Part shown: in pieces, positions 33,040 to 42,392 of the stretch
How positions within the stretch are numbered: the first letter of the stretch is position 1
Layout: each line of letters starts with the position of its first letter
Assembly: GCA_032718475.1 (NCBI GenBank)
Contig: JAUCBJ010001135.1
Span: 42,449-106,448 of the forward strand
Length of the DNA stretch: 64,000 nt
Reading direction: 5' to 3'
DNA from: Nemertoderma westbladi
Taxonomy: Eukaryota > Xenacoelomorpha > Nemertodermatida > Nemertodermatidae
Position numbers and translations under genes: made by a program
The notes under the pieces: model-generated
Databases searched by the model: none
Told to the model about the DNA's origin: nothing
Seen by the model: the letters and a program-made list of their open reading frames with translations, nothing else

Positions 33040-33789
33040 ATGGCTGTCTCAGCGATATTCCATCGAAGCGGGCAGCTCCAAACATCACTATATGTTCTTT
33101 GCGTGATAATAAACCTTGCAATATGTTCTGGTAATTTCAATTGCTATGATGAAACATCACTAACCTTTAATGCAACTACTAATGAGTTACAACGGGTGAT
33201 TGATGACAAATTTGCTTCACTAAAACGTAGCAATCAAGCATGGTTTGACAAGGTTAACTTCACCACAACACGCCGCCACAAAAACGAACACATCATTCAC
33301 AATTGCACAGAATGTGCCCATTATTTCTTTCGACATATCGCTGTTGATTATGACACTGGAAATGAGTTCATGGGACAGATTGTCATCGAAAATTGCATAA
33401 ATCGCGAAAGGGATATCGAGCGTATTTGCTTGGCTCTGGATGAAGACAGATGTCCTTTGTTTATGCAACAGATGGAAGCAGCGTTTAAAATACATCAGCA
33501 GAGCCACAAGGATGTGGAAACACGTCAGGGTGATCTCTTGCGGGTTATGATTATGAGTAGGGAATATATGTTCCATGGGTTCAGGCTCAAGTACGAATCG
33601 TGCCAAGTACTTTGCTGCCCTGGTGAGTGCCCTACTCCTCCAATCTGGGAAGGTAATCTAGCTACAACAACTAGCAGTGTGCGTGAAGAAACGACAACAG
33701 TTGAGACGAAAGCAATCAGTTCTGGTGTGGTGGAAACCCCATGGATTCGAATGGTTTTGGTGCTGGTTACATTCACTGGATTCTTTTAG
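33040..33789 (+). CDS. Orphan secreted or GPI-anchored-like Cys-rich protein
   Basis: The product is 249 aa from the first ATG in frame (33040). The frame is also open upstream to 33025 but only through a GTG. Residues about 14-33 (SLYVLCVIINLAICSG) form a hydrophobic signal-peptide-like segment. The body has about a dozen cysteines, including NCTEC, QVLCCPGEC and spaced single Cys, plus N-glycosylation sequons (NAT, NFT, NCT). A Ser/Thr-rich stretch precedes a hydrophobic C-terminal end (WIRMVLVLVTFTGFF), as in GPI-anchored or type I membrane proteins. I do not recognise the family. The DNA has a donor-like CTGGTGAGT at 33620, so splicing may alter the C terminus. It has no element motifs and is the only plausible host gene here. 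A polyadenylation signal follows at 34089. Confidence 0.6.
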   Translation: MAVSAIFHRSGQLQTSLYVLCVIINLAICSGNFNCYDETSLTFNATTNELQRVIDDKFASLKRSNQAWFDKVNFTTTRRHKNEHIIHNCTECAHYFFRHIAVDYDTGNEFMGQIVIENCINRERDIERICLALDEDRCPLFMQQMEAAFKIHQQSHKDVETRQGDLLRVMIMSREYMFHGFRLKYESCQVLCCPGECPTPPIWEGNLATTTSSVREETTTVETKAISSGVVETPWIRMVLVLVTFTGFF

Positions 33790-34088
33790 AAACAGATTCA
33801 ACTTTGTTGGGATAAAGTAAATTAATTATTAATATATTACAGAACAATGGATTTGACCAAATATATTGATTGATTTTAATAGGAATAGGATGTGTGCCAT
33901 ACAAGATTACCCTTTCCCTAGCAGCCCTACCTCAGTAAAGGCGAAGATTCAACCACATTTAAAACTAGCGCGAAATCGCGCAAAGGTCCGCGTCTACTAA
34001 CGCATCAACTGTCTCCTTGAATGGCTTAATACCAATTCCGATACCTGATACTTACTGTTAATACCAATAAGTAATTCCGAAGATCTTA

Positions 34089-34094
34089 AATAAA
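34089..34094 (+). terminator. Polyadenylation signal AATAAA
   Basis: AATAAA at 34089-34094, 300 bp past the stop of the orphan gene, within a suitable distance for its 3' end. In an AT-rich region this could be chance. Confidence 0.35.
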
Positions 34095-34181
34095 GCACTA
34101 CCAGCAACATATTATTATTAATCTGTGCATTCACAAAGTAGAAAATGATAAAGTTAAACAAAGTTTGTTGTATCCTATTTT

Positions 34182-34515
34182 GGGCCCATGTGAAGAATAC
34201 CAGACTCTCTGCCGTTATATTTCACTTTGCAGTTACCCCCATGGGAAGAATACCAGACTTTCTGCCGTTATATTTCACTTTGCAGTTACCCCCATGTGAA
34301 GAATACCAGGTTTTCACTAAAAACACAGGTTACAGAAGGGCTGAATCTAACCAAAACAATAAACGAATTAGTATTTGTACAGGTTATAAGACAGAAATAA
34401 GCGCTATAAAACACTTAATAAAGATAAATTAAAAAAAAAATAAAAAATATTCATATATAAAATTCGAATAAAAAGTCGACCGAAAAGTGAAATCCTGGTA
34501 TTCTTCACATGGGCG
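34182..34515. mobile_element. 334-bp MITE-like element with ~20-bp terminal inverted repeats
   Basis: Left end GGGCCCATGTGAAGAATACC and the inverse of the right end (CGCCCATGTGAAGAATACC) match at about 19 positions. The sequence CTATTTT flanks both sides (34175-34181, 34516-34522) as a possible 7-bp target duplication. Inside, the left terminal block is tandemly repeated about 64 bp apart (CCCATG, GAAGAATACCAGACT, TCTGCCGTTATATTTCACTT). There is no transposase ORF, so it would be non-autonomous. The family is not identified. Confidence 0.55.
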
Positions 34516-34522
34516 CTATTTT

Positions 34523-36473
34523 TTTCCTGTAGTTATTATGTATATAAGTACCGGTAATTAGTATTAATGGTTAGTTTAGTTATTCACAGAGATGTACACG
34601 GGCCGGTATTTCACGGGCCGGGCCCGGCACACCTCGGACCAGGCCCGCTTATTTTAATTTTTCTAAACAATACAGCATAAAATAAAATTTTAACTTTTCT
34701 GATCAATCTACATGCACTGATAACAATTAATAACAATAATGGGAGTTTCCCAAGTTACCTTGGTTCCCATATCGGCCATTGGAGGATGTAAGCCGGGGTT
34801 GGGGTCGAACATTTTTTATATGAATTAAAAAAATACTAGCTAATAAAAAAAAAACACTAGCTACCATAAAAAACATATCTACTAATGTTCTCGAATACAC
34901 ACCAATAACAAAAATCAAAAATATTACCATATTTTTAAAATTTGATAAATGGTCACCCAAGCTATACCAGTGTCGATTTTCTATAATCAATAATAATTTG
35001 GGCTACGGTTAGTATACCAGTACACCTATTAAACCTTAATCATTGTTACTATCGCAACAATAGTAGTTATTTAACTATTCTAGAACATAAATAAAATATA
35101 TAAGATAATGTTCTAGAATATGTAGCTGGTTGTTTTTTAATTTTCAATAAGCTAGTAATTTTTAAATAGTTTAGTTTTCAACTTTTAACATTCAATGTCG
35201 TATGTTTTTTATTGCTGTTATGATTTCCATGAATGAAATAATTATAAATTTAGTGGGCCAGTTATTTCTGTTAGATCGAATACCTGAAGAAATATGTCCA
35301 GGGTGTCGAAAGTACTTATCCCTAACTAAAATTATGTCCACTTTCAGATGAGACAAATAAAAATTAAATAGCTCCAGTAGTTTTCGAGATATGAGAAGGT
35401 CTTGGCACCTATACCACATCAACACCTTTTGGAATTGATAAAATTATACAAAATACAACACCCTTCAAAGACTTTGGTATAAAGACTTTGGCTTTTTTAG
35501 TTTGTTGAATTCATTATTAGTAATCGAAAGCAAGATTAGAAGCAAAATTTTCATTTTCATTTTCATTTTTTCTATCAATAGATACTAAAAGAGCACCAAA
35601 AGTGCAAGTATCACTTTTTTCAAAAGTTGTAAATTGGCCGTAAAGTTTGGCTACTGAGGTTTTAGAATGTGCCGATTTCATTGGGACGGTTTATTCCTAT
35701 ACATCAAAAAATATATCGAAGAGTTGTGTAATTGTTAGTTATTGGTCAGTTATTTGTGCCCCTGGAGCACGAAAAAACAAGTAGTGGAAATATGATAATG
35801 AAAGATCACCACGAATTCAAATTTATTTTACTTATAATATTTTTTTTTTGGGATGCTGATCTCGAATATGACACTGCAAAATCTACCATCTTTTTGATAA
35901 ATCTACCTTGTTGATTACGGCTTTTTTGGATACGTGTCAATGTCAATGTGCGGCACAAAAAATACAAGTAGCACAAAATCATTACCAAATCAACCTACCT
36001 GATTTTATGCCATCATGGGTTATCAGGATTATCCATCCAAATTCGATTTTTGCCGTTTGAAATTTTATCTTACTTGTATTTTTGTCTTTTGTATTTGTCT
36101 CTTTCACATCAAATTAATCCTCTATTTCAGTTGTTTTCAACGTGTTATTGTGTTTGTAAAGGGGTAAAGTTGTAAACATGTAGAACGGAAATTTCCTACT
36201 TAGCAAGTAATTTAGTGTTATCAAATTTCTACTATGTGGGTTGATAGTAAAAACCGTCTATATCCAAATCCTAAAAAAATTTAGTGAATTTTGTGAATGG
36301 ATAGCTGAATGCTTCACTTATCTACTGGACAGATAAAAATAGTACATTGGGTTTTTAGAAGGTACTGTATTATATTTGCCACCAACAAAATGCAAAAATC
36401 TTCGAACATAGCACTGAATTTAAAAACCGTCTATACTGTAAATACCGTACTGGTGGAGAAAATCTGCCGTCGG
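34523..36473. other. AT-rich non-coding interval
   Basis: Holds half-copies of the palindromic element of 31846-32140 (about 34795-34930, with ACTAGCTA and CATAAAAAACATATCTACTA, and about 35060-35170). It also has a short TTTTCATTTTCATTTTCATT run near 35549. No supported gene. Confidence 0.5.
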
Positions 36474-36602
36474 ACTTATGGTGTTTTGCCAAATGGAAGA
36501 TGCCTTGTTTTCTAAGCAATACCCCGCAACTATCGTATACAGTTGTTACTTGATAATACCAGAAAACGGTGTTCCCCCTTGTTTTGGCAAAACACCATAA
36601 GT
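36474..36602. mobile_element. 129-bp inverted-repeat element (hairpin or small MITE)
   Basis: Perfect 20-bp terminal inverted repeats: ACTTATGGTGTTTTGCCAAA at 36474-36493 and its complement at 36583-36602. The 89-bp centre has no coding capacity. No flanking duplication is obvious (CGG on the left, TTT on the right). Confidence 0.6.
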
Positions 36603-38448
36603 TTTTTTACATAATTTTTACAAAAAATCCGCAATATATTTCAATGGTGTTTCTAAATCAAATTGAAAGTTTAGTTATATGAATTCTATATATATTTAGT
36701 TGTCAAAAAACACAATAACAAGTAAACTGAGGCATCTCTCTAAAAAAAATAAACAGTTTTTATCGATTATCTCAGAACTACAAAAATCGACTTAGGGGGT
36801 TCTGCCTTGAAGGTGACGGATTGTACTACATTATTTGAAAATTTGTTTCGAATTAATTGAAATGAATAGTATAGGGCAAAGAAATTAAAAATAAAATAAT
36901 GGAGGGTGGAAGAGGATTAAGGTGCCATGTTGGTCTCCCGGTAGCAGTGGTTCTCGGGGAGGTTGAATGACTTCTTTATGCAGGAGGCATTCCCAGCTTG
37001 GATTGCTATCCCAAGGCGTTGACGCAGGAATTGCGTAGACCTCTTGTTGCCGCTGATCTATTTATAGTGTAACTTCCCATAAGTTTTGTAAATATTTTTT
37101 TATACATTAAAAAAGGGTTGTGATTAACCCACGCCTGACCAGGTTTTTTTTTCCTCGCTACGTACCACGTGGGGTCAAATCTGACCCCAAATACTTGTCT
37201 AACTAAAACTGTAAATCTTGGCTATTTTACTTCATACAACTGAACAGAAATGATAATTTTGTCATTCAGAAAGTATTTTTGATGGATGGGAGGTACTTTA
37301 AACAAGAAATGCAACCTTTGTAATAAATTTAATGTCAATACTGTCAATACATCAATTCTATGATACTCTATATACTAACTGAGTTTGTGATGTAATATAT
37401 AAGTTGGTTCCGCGAAATTATACCTGACTAACAAATTGGAGATTATTTTTGCACGAGGAGGCGGGGGGGGGGGGGGGGGGGGATAATAGTAGAACATTTT
37501 AATAGTTGAGTGAATTCTCCTCCACTGCGGATAAACATTTTCCATCGTTCAGCTGATCAATACATACATTCATTCATTTGCACGGCCCGGCAGGCTATAA
37601 TTATTAATAATAAGTTATATTTGCACCACAAAAGTAAAAATATAAGCATATTGTAAGCGCGTATTATTTACGTTATTATTATTATTATATTTATTTAATC
37701 CGGTTCATAAATAGAATCAAACCATAATACATACCCACGTAAATTAAGTAGCACAATGTAGATGTAAATGTAATATGAATGTATTTAATAGTTTAGTTAT
37801 ACTGTTTTGGGATAACATTATTGATGGCAGTTTAATTTAATTAGTATATTTACGTAAGTTATCACAATAGTTAATGTTATTAACCAAGTTTACAGTCTAA
37901 CTTACTTTGTGGCTCGCCCCATATGCAGGATTGTTATCTGCTCCCACTATTATACTGTATGTAGCCTATTGTATTATTGCCAATAGAACATATCATGTTC
38001 ATTTACTAGACGTAAGATGGCGTATTGCTAGCTGATATATATAGGCATGATACAGCAGTGTTAGAACCATTATTACTACTATTATTATCATTGTTATCTG
38101 ATATCTGACTTCCGGTGGCAGTGTGACATTCAGTATTTTGATGGTACATGTAGCGGTAATATGAATCCGTCAATGTATATGGAGTAGCCGGGCCTATTTC
38201 GGGCTGTTGGCCGGTTCAGTCTGGGATGTGATAGGGCTAGTTTGCGCTAGGGTTTCACGGGATTATTTATATTGTGGGGGGCTTATTTTATATGGTACGG
38301 TATCAAAATTAAAAATACTATAATGTTCAATGTATTGTGGTAATTATTGTGATACGTAACAAACCCCCACAGTTTTATTTAGTGCTATTGCCAATGATAT
38401 TGCTAATGTTATTGCTATTGCTATAAATTACTACAAATCTCTATAAAA
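36603..38448. other. Non-coding interval
   Basis: Contains a poly(G) run of about 23-27 bases at 37455-37481, an ATT-rich run at 37672-37695 and a short coding-like relic on the minus strand near 36935-37060 (residues such as FLRQRLGIAIQAGNASCI). Nothing else is recognised. The end (38150-38448) may be the 5' untranslated part of the CR1-like LINE, whose 5' limit I could not define. Confidence 0.4.
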
Positions 38449-40074
38449 ATGTCCCCGCTCTTAATCTCCACAGTTTTCATCGTTCTGGGTCGTTTCGTTG
38501 TGGCAGAACCATCCGATCCGCGGGGTAACCCTGCAACCCACCCAATACCCGTATTGGACTGGTTTGCGGAACACCCTGTCGCTACCGTTTCGAACTGCCG
38601 CGCCGAATCGACGGAGATGTGGTCGACGAGTGGATTTAGCCTCGACTGCTCTCGTCGGGGAAGAAGATATTGGGTCTCCTCTCCACGATCTAGAGGCCTA
38701 ATCGCTAAACTCTGTCTACTGTCTCTGGCTGGGGATATTGAGACCAACCCAGGACCCAGCAGGACGCGGGCCCCGAAGATCAACTGTCCCGTCTGTCAAC
38801 GAGGAACAAACTCTCGGAGTAAGATCGTCCAATGCGAGAGTTGTGACACATTTGTACATTTAAAATGTTACCGTAGGAAACGCAGTAATTTATTCTCCAC
38901 CAGAAACAATCTTGAGCCAAGTTTTCTCTGCAATAGCTGTATTTTTACCGAACTTCCCTTTCATGATACAATTTTAGAATCAGAAACCGACGATTCATTT
39001 CTCACATCGCCTCTGCAAACTCCAAGTGATGCTGAGAGTGAAACTTTTAATTTTTTTAAGAAAAAAGGTCTGCATTTTTTGCACTTAAACGCACGATCTC
39101 TGCTTCCAAAACTTTCCGAAATTCGTATTTTAATCAATAAATCCAACCCAGCAGTTTTAACAATCTCTGAAACTTGGCTCGATGATAGTGTTTCTGATGG
39201 AGAAATTTATATTGATAATTACGTAGTTCTACGTAAGGATAGGGACAGACACGGTGGTGGTGTCTGTACTTACATTCGATGTGATTTAGCTTTTAATCGT
39301 AGGGAAGATTTAGAGACTTGTGACGAAGTTTTACTGGTGGAACTTTTACTTCCTAAAACTAAACCTATTTTAATCGGTACTTTATATCGGCCCCCTAAAC
39401 AATCAGATTTTTTGCAAAATTTTGAAAATACAATTTTATGTAATCTTAGGTCAGACTGTGAAATATATTTCTTAGGTGATTTTAATATCTGTTACCATCA
39501 CAAAGCATCCCCCATCTGTAAACAGTACCAAAGTATTTTAAATTTGTTTGGTTTAAAACAAATTATTCGAGATTCTACCAGAATTACCAGTAAAACTTCT
39601 ACTTTACTAGATCACATCCTTTGTAATAATACCGATATTATTTCTCAATCTGGGGTTTTACCTATAGGTCTAAGCGATCATTTTATAGTTTTTTGCACAA
39701 GAAAGACACAAAAATCTTTTTTCGGGGATCATAAAACAGTAACAGTTAAGTCTATGAAAAATTACAGCAAGGAACGCTTTTTAAGTTTGTTAGTTAATTG
39801 TGACTGGGAACCCTGTTTTAAGGCCGCTGACATTAACCTTGCGTACACTGTTTTTAAAGATATATTTTTAAAGGCACTTAATACTGTAGCACCAATTAAA
39901 GAAATTAGTCTTAAACAACGCACTGAGCCGTGGATGACCTCGGGTATTCTTAGTAATATCAGAGAAAGAGATAACTATTTGTATAAATTTAGGAAATACC
40001 GTGTTTTAGCTGATTATAATAATTACTGCAAATATAGAAACCTTGTCCAACGGGAAATAAAAAAAGCTAAATCG
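38449..40074 (+). pseudogene. CR1-like LINE ORF, 5' block: 2A peptide, PHD finger, endonuclease
   Basis: From ATG 38449. Residues 1-20 include a hydrophobic signal-like stretch (LLISTVFIVLG). Residues 89-103 hold a 2A-type motif ending GDIETNPGP. Residues about 112-165 are a Cys/His cluster of PHD type (CPVCQRG, CESCDTFVHLKC, CNSC). Residues about 208-430 are an APE-type endonuclease with LHLNARSLLPK, SETWLDDS (catalytic E), GDFN and LSDHF. The 2A peptide is expected to make the ribosome skip a bond, releasing the first 102 residues from the endonuclease-polymerase. In-frame coding ends at 40074, where the 556-bp element is inserted. Confidence 0.85.
38710..38757 (+). other. 2A ribosome-skipping peptide (D-I-E-T-N-P-G-P)
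   Basis: Codons 96-103 of the LINE ORF (38734-38757) encode DIETNPGP, an exact match to the 2A core D(V/I)ExNPG-P, preceded by LCLLSLAG. Separation is expected between G102 and P103. 2A sequences are established in positive-strand RNA viruses and in APE-type non-LTR retrotransposons of several invertebrates. There some N-terminal 2A sequences can also act as signal sequences when skipping fails. Confidence 0.88.
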
Positions 40075-40630
40075 TGACCAAAGAGCCAGAACAACACTCA
40101 CCAAAAAATGTGGTTTCGAGAAAAATGCAAAAAACCTTCTCATTTCCCTGTATATGGATCCCGTCTCCTGATTTTTTCGACAGAGGTCTGGGAAAATACA
40201 ATGATACATTTTATAATAGTGGCTAGCATTCAAAATAAATTTTGTTAATGAAAAAAACTGTTTTTTTCGTTATTTTCCAAAGAGACAAAACAACACATAC
40301 TGAAATTTAACATTAACTCTAGTCTGTGTGTGTTGTTTTACCTCTAGGATTTTATCACAGAAACATAAGAACTCACGTCATTCCTTGACTATTGAATGGT
40401 GTTTTTCCTGGCAAAGTATGATAGGGAAAAGTGTGGTATGTGTTGTTTTACCTCTAACAGTTTTCAACTTCTATGTTGTGTGGGTTGTTCTGGTTTTCCA
40501 TATCTCCTAAACGAACTGACATACAAGTCTAGGATTTTAACATAAGATGTAGAACGCCATCTTGAGTAATTTTGGTGAAAAAATTTTTTTTTGAAAAATT
40601 GTGGTATGTGTTGTTCTGGCTCTATGGTCA
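40075..40630. mobile_element. 556-bp inverted-repeat element with CG target duplication
   Basis: The left end TGACCAAAGAGCCAGAACAA and the inverse of the right end (TGACCATAGAGCCAGAACAA) match at 19 of 20 positions, and the similarity runs on through CACNNACCA. Flanks are CG on both sides (40073-40074, 40631-40632); removing the element and one CG rejoins the LINE frame (K-A-K-S then K-S-E-Y). Similar motifs recur inside, both ways round: CAAAGAGACAAAACAACACA at about 40278 and TGTTGTTTTACCTCTA at about 40331 and 40441. There is no transposase ORF. A 2-bp CG duplication fits none of the superfamilies I know well. Confidence 0.8.
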
Positions 40631-40632
40631 CG

Positions 40633-41191
40633 AAATCTGAATATTTGTACAACAAAATAAGTGAGAATAAAGATAATCCTAAAAGTCTATGGTCTACCCT
40701 AAAATCTTTAGGTTATAAAAACCTCAAATCTAAATCGAATATTGTTCTGCAAGATAACGGTGAGCTGATTCATGATCATACTCTAGTTTGTAATTTATTT
40801 AATAATTATTTTACTAATGTTGCCTCTAATTTAGTTAAGAAATTACCGTTATCAAGTAATAAATATAGTATAGGGTCCGAAACTCTAAATAATTTTTATT
40901 TAGAAAAGTTACAAAATTCAGAAAAGTTATTTTTAAAACCCGTTTCTGAGGATTTCGTTTTTAAAAATCTACTTAGCCTATCAGCCTCAAAAAGTACCGG
41001 TCTAGATCTAATACCTGCCCGTTTTCTTAAGGATGGTGCTGAAGTACTTAAAGTGCCTATTACTTTTATTATTAATTACTCTATCGTAGATAATGTAGTA
41101 CCAGACGAACTTAAATTAGCTAAGGTTGTTCCTTTGTATAAAAAGAATAGTAAAGTAGAACCCTGTAATTACAGACCTGTTAGTATCTTAA
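40633..41191 (+). pseudogene. CR1-like LINE ORF, middle block: start of reverse transcriptase
   Basis: Continues the frame of 38449-40074 after the inverted-repeat element: linker, then the finger part of the reverse transcriptase with SASKSTGLDLIPARFLKDGA and VVPLYKKNSKVEPCNYRPVSIL. It ends exactly at the TTAA used by the piggyBac insertion. The same frame resumes at 49336 with [11 protein letters not shown]. Confidence 0.85.
41188..41191. repeat. TTAA target site, left copy (piggyBac)
   Basis: TTAA directly before the left terminal inverted repeat; its partner is at 49332-49335. Confidence 0.95.
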
Positions 41192-41207
41192 CCTTCCTAT
41201 TACGCTC
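41192..41207 (+). repeat. piggyBac left terminal inverted repeat
   Basis: CCTTCCTATTACGCTC, matching the complement of 49316-49331 at 14 of 16 positions. Confidence 0.9.
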
Positions 41208-41227
41208 AAAAAATATACATCGGCTAT

Positions 41228-41252
41228 CCTCTGGGTCAATATGACCCAGAGG
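41228..41252. promoter_or_regulatory. Subterminal palindrome, left end of piggyBac
   Basis: A 25-nt near-perfect palindrome with core GGGTCAATATGACCC and extra CCTCT/AGAGG arms, 36 bp inside the left end. The same 15-nt core lies at 49301-49315 and a one-base variant at 49123-49137. Candidate transposase binding site; inferred, not known for this family. Confidence 0.55.
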
Positions 41253-41571
41253 TAACATTATGGTATATTTACATTAATAAACTGATATATATATGGTGTT
41301 AGTTTGATACTTGTTCTAGGTGCTCCGGGAAATTTCCGTGTTTTTAGTAATTTTCCGAAAAATTTCTCGGAAATCTCGGAAAGTTTTCCGGAAATTAAAA
41401 AAAATTTTTTTTCATAATTTATAAAAAAATTCCAAAAATTAATTTTTTGCTAATTTATACTAATCTACTAAACTTATATGTGGCTTAAACTTTTATAGCC
41501 TATTTAGATTTTCATAAAAACATATTACTGTGTATTTATATATAATAATATGATAATTATATATTTATTAT

Positions 41572-41888
41572 TTATTTGCAACCACCACATAAAATATAAC
41601 CATGTAATTTACACACAAATTTACCGCAGATACAACACTGCAAGTTATATTTGTTATCATTACCGCTGCAGATGTGGCAGCGAGCCCTCTTCTTGATCTC
41701 TGATATAGTTCCCACTTGTGCCTCGTACCTCGAACTTGGATCAGAAGGTGTACCGCCTTGTTGGACGTCTCTTACAATTGCTTTGGAGTGCTCATCCCGT
41801 GGCATTACATCTCGCCGGATTATGTGTCCGCGGATTAATTCCTGCCCAAGCTGTTCCAAAAAAATTCGCCGTCGAAAGAGTTTGCCTT
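41572..41888 (-). pseudogene. piggyBac transposase C-terminal block with Cys-rich zinc finger
   Basis: Minus-strand continuation of the transposase after the Gypsy insertion: a basic linker (GKLFRRRIFLEQLGQEL), then the C-terminal Cys/His cluster RCHICSGNDNKYNLQCCIC, KLHG and CGGC, then a stop. This RING/PHD-like cross-brace is typical of piggyBac transposases and contributes to terminal-repeat binding. The upstream part is at 47397-48792. Confidence 0.88.
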
Positions 41889-42218
41889 TGGTATAACTGT
41901 ATAACCTCATGTCTGGCCGAACTCCCGAGGGGATAATATTAATCCATGTAAACAATCACATATTGAATATAATACATTTATATTATAAGTATGTAATACG
42001 TATATATAGATCTGTAGATGCTGACAAGGTGTCAGCATGTAGTGCGCTCCTGCACTACTGTACACTGTGGGCTGTAGTCTGTACTAGGCCGATGTCTAGG
42101 CATACAATAAGTATATATGAAATATAGGCCATGTAACAGGGCACTAGAGTATAGTAATAACACTGACAAATAACACCACCACCATACAACAATATACAAT
42201 ATTGATAGGTCTATTCCA
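41889..42218 (-). repeat. Gypsy-1 3' LTR
   Basis: 330 bp, identical by eye to 47067-47396. Read on the minus strand it starts TGGAATAG and ends GTTATACCA. Confidence 0.95.
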
Positions 42219-42232
42219 TCTCCCTTTCCCTT
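42219..42232 (-). promoter_or_regulatory. Gypsy-1 polypurine tract
   Basis: Minus strand AAGGGAAAGGGAGA directly before the 3' LTR; primes plus-strand DNA synthesis. Confidence 0.8.
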
Positions 42233-42392
42233 CGCGATCGAAATAGGCTAATCTTGTCCCTTTTAAAAATGCCTATTGCGATTGTACCTCATACGAATAG
42301 TTATATGTATTTTATATGAGAAAGTTACTTTCAGTTTCGAAATCCAATATTTCCAATTGTTGGATATAAATTTATCTCACTTAATTTGTCAT

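Noticed and set aside
38034-38448. Promoter or internal 5' region of the CR1-like LINE
   Set aside because: No conserved motif or second copy is available to define where the LINE begins.
41572-41955. Stand-alone zinc-finger gene starting MFTWINIIPS
   Set aside because: The first residues are translated from the Gypsy LTR; the rest is the C-terminal block of the piggyBac transposase cut off by the insertion.
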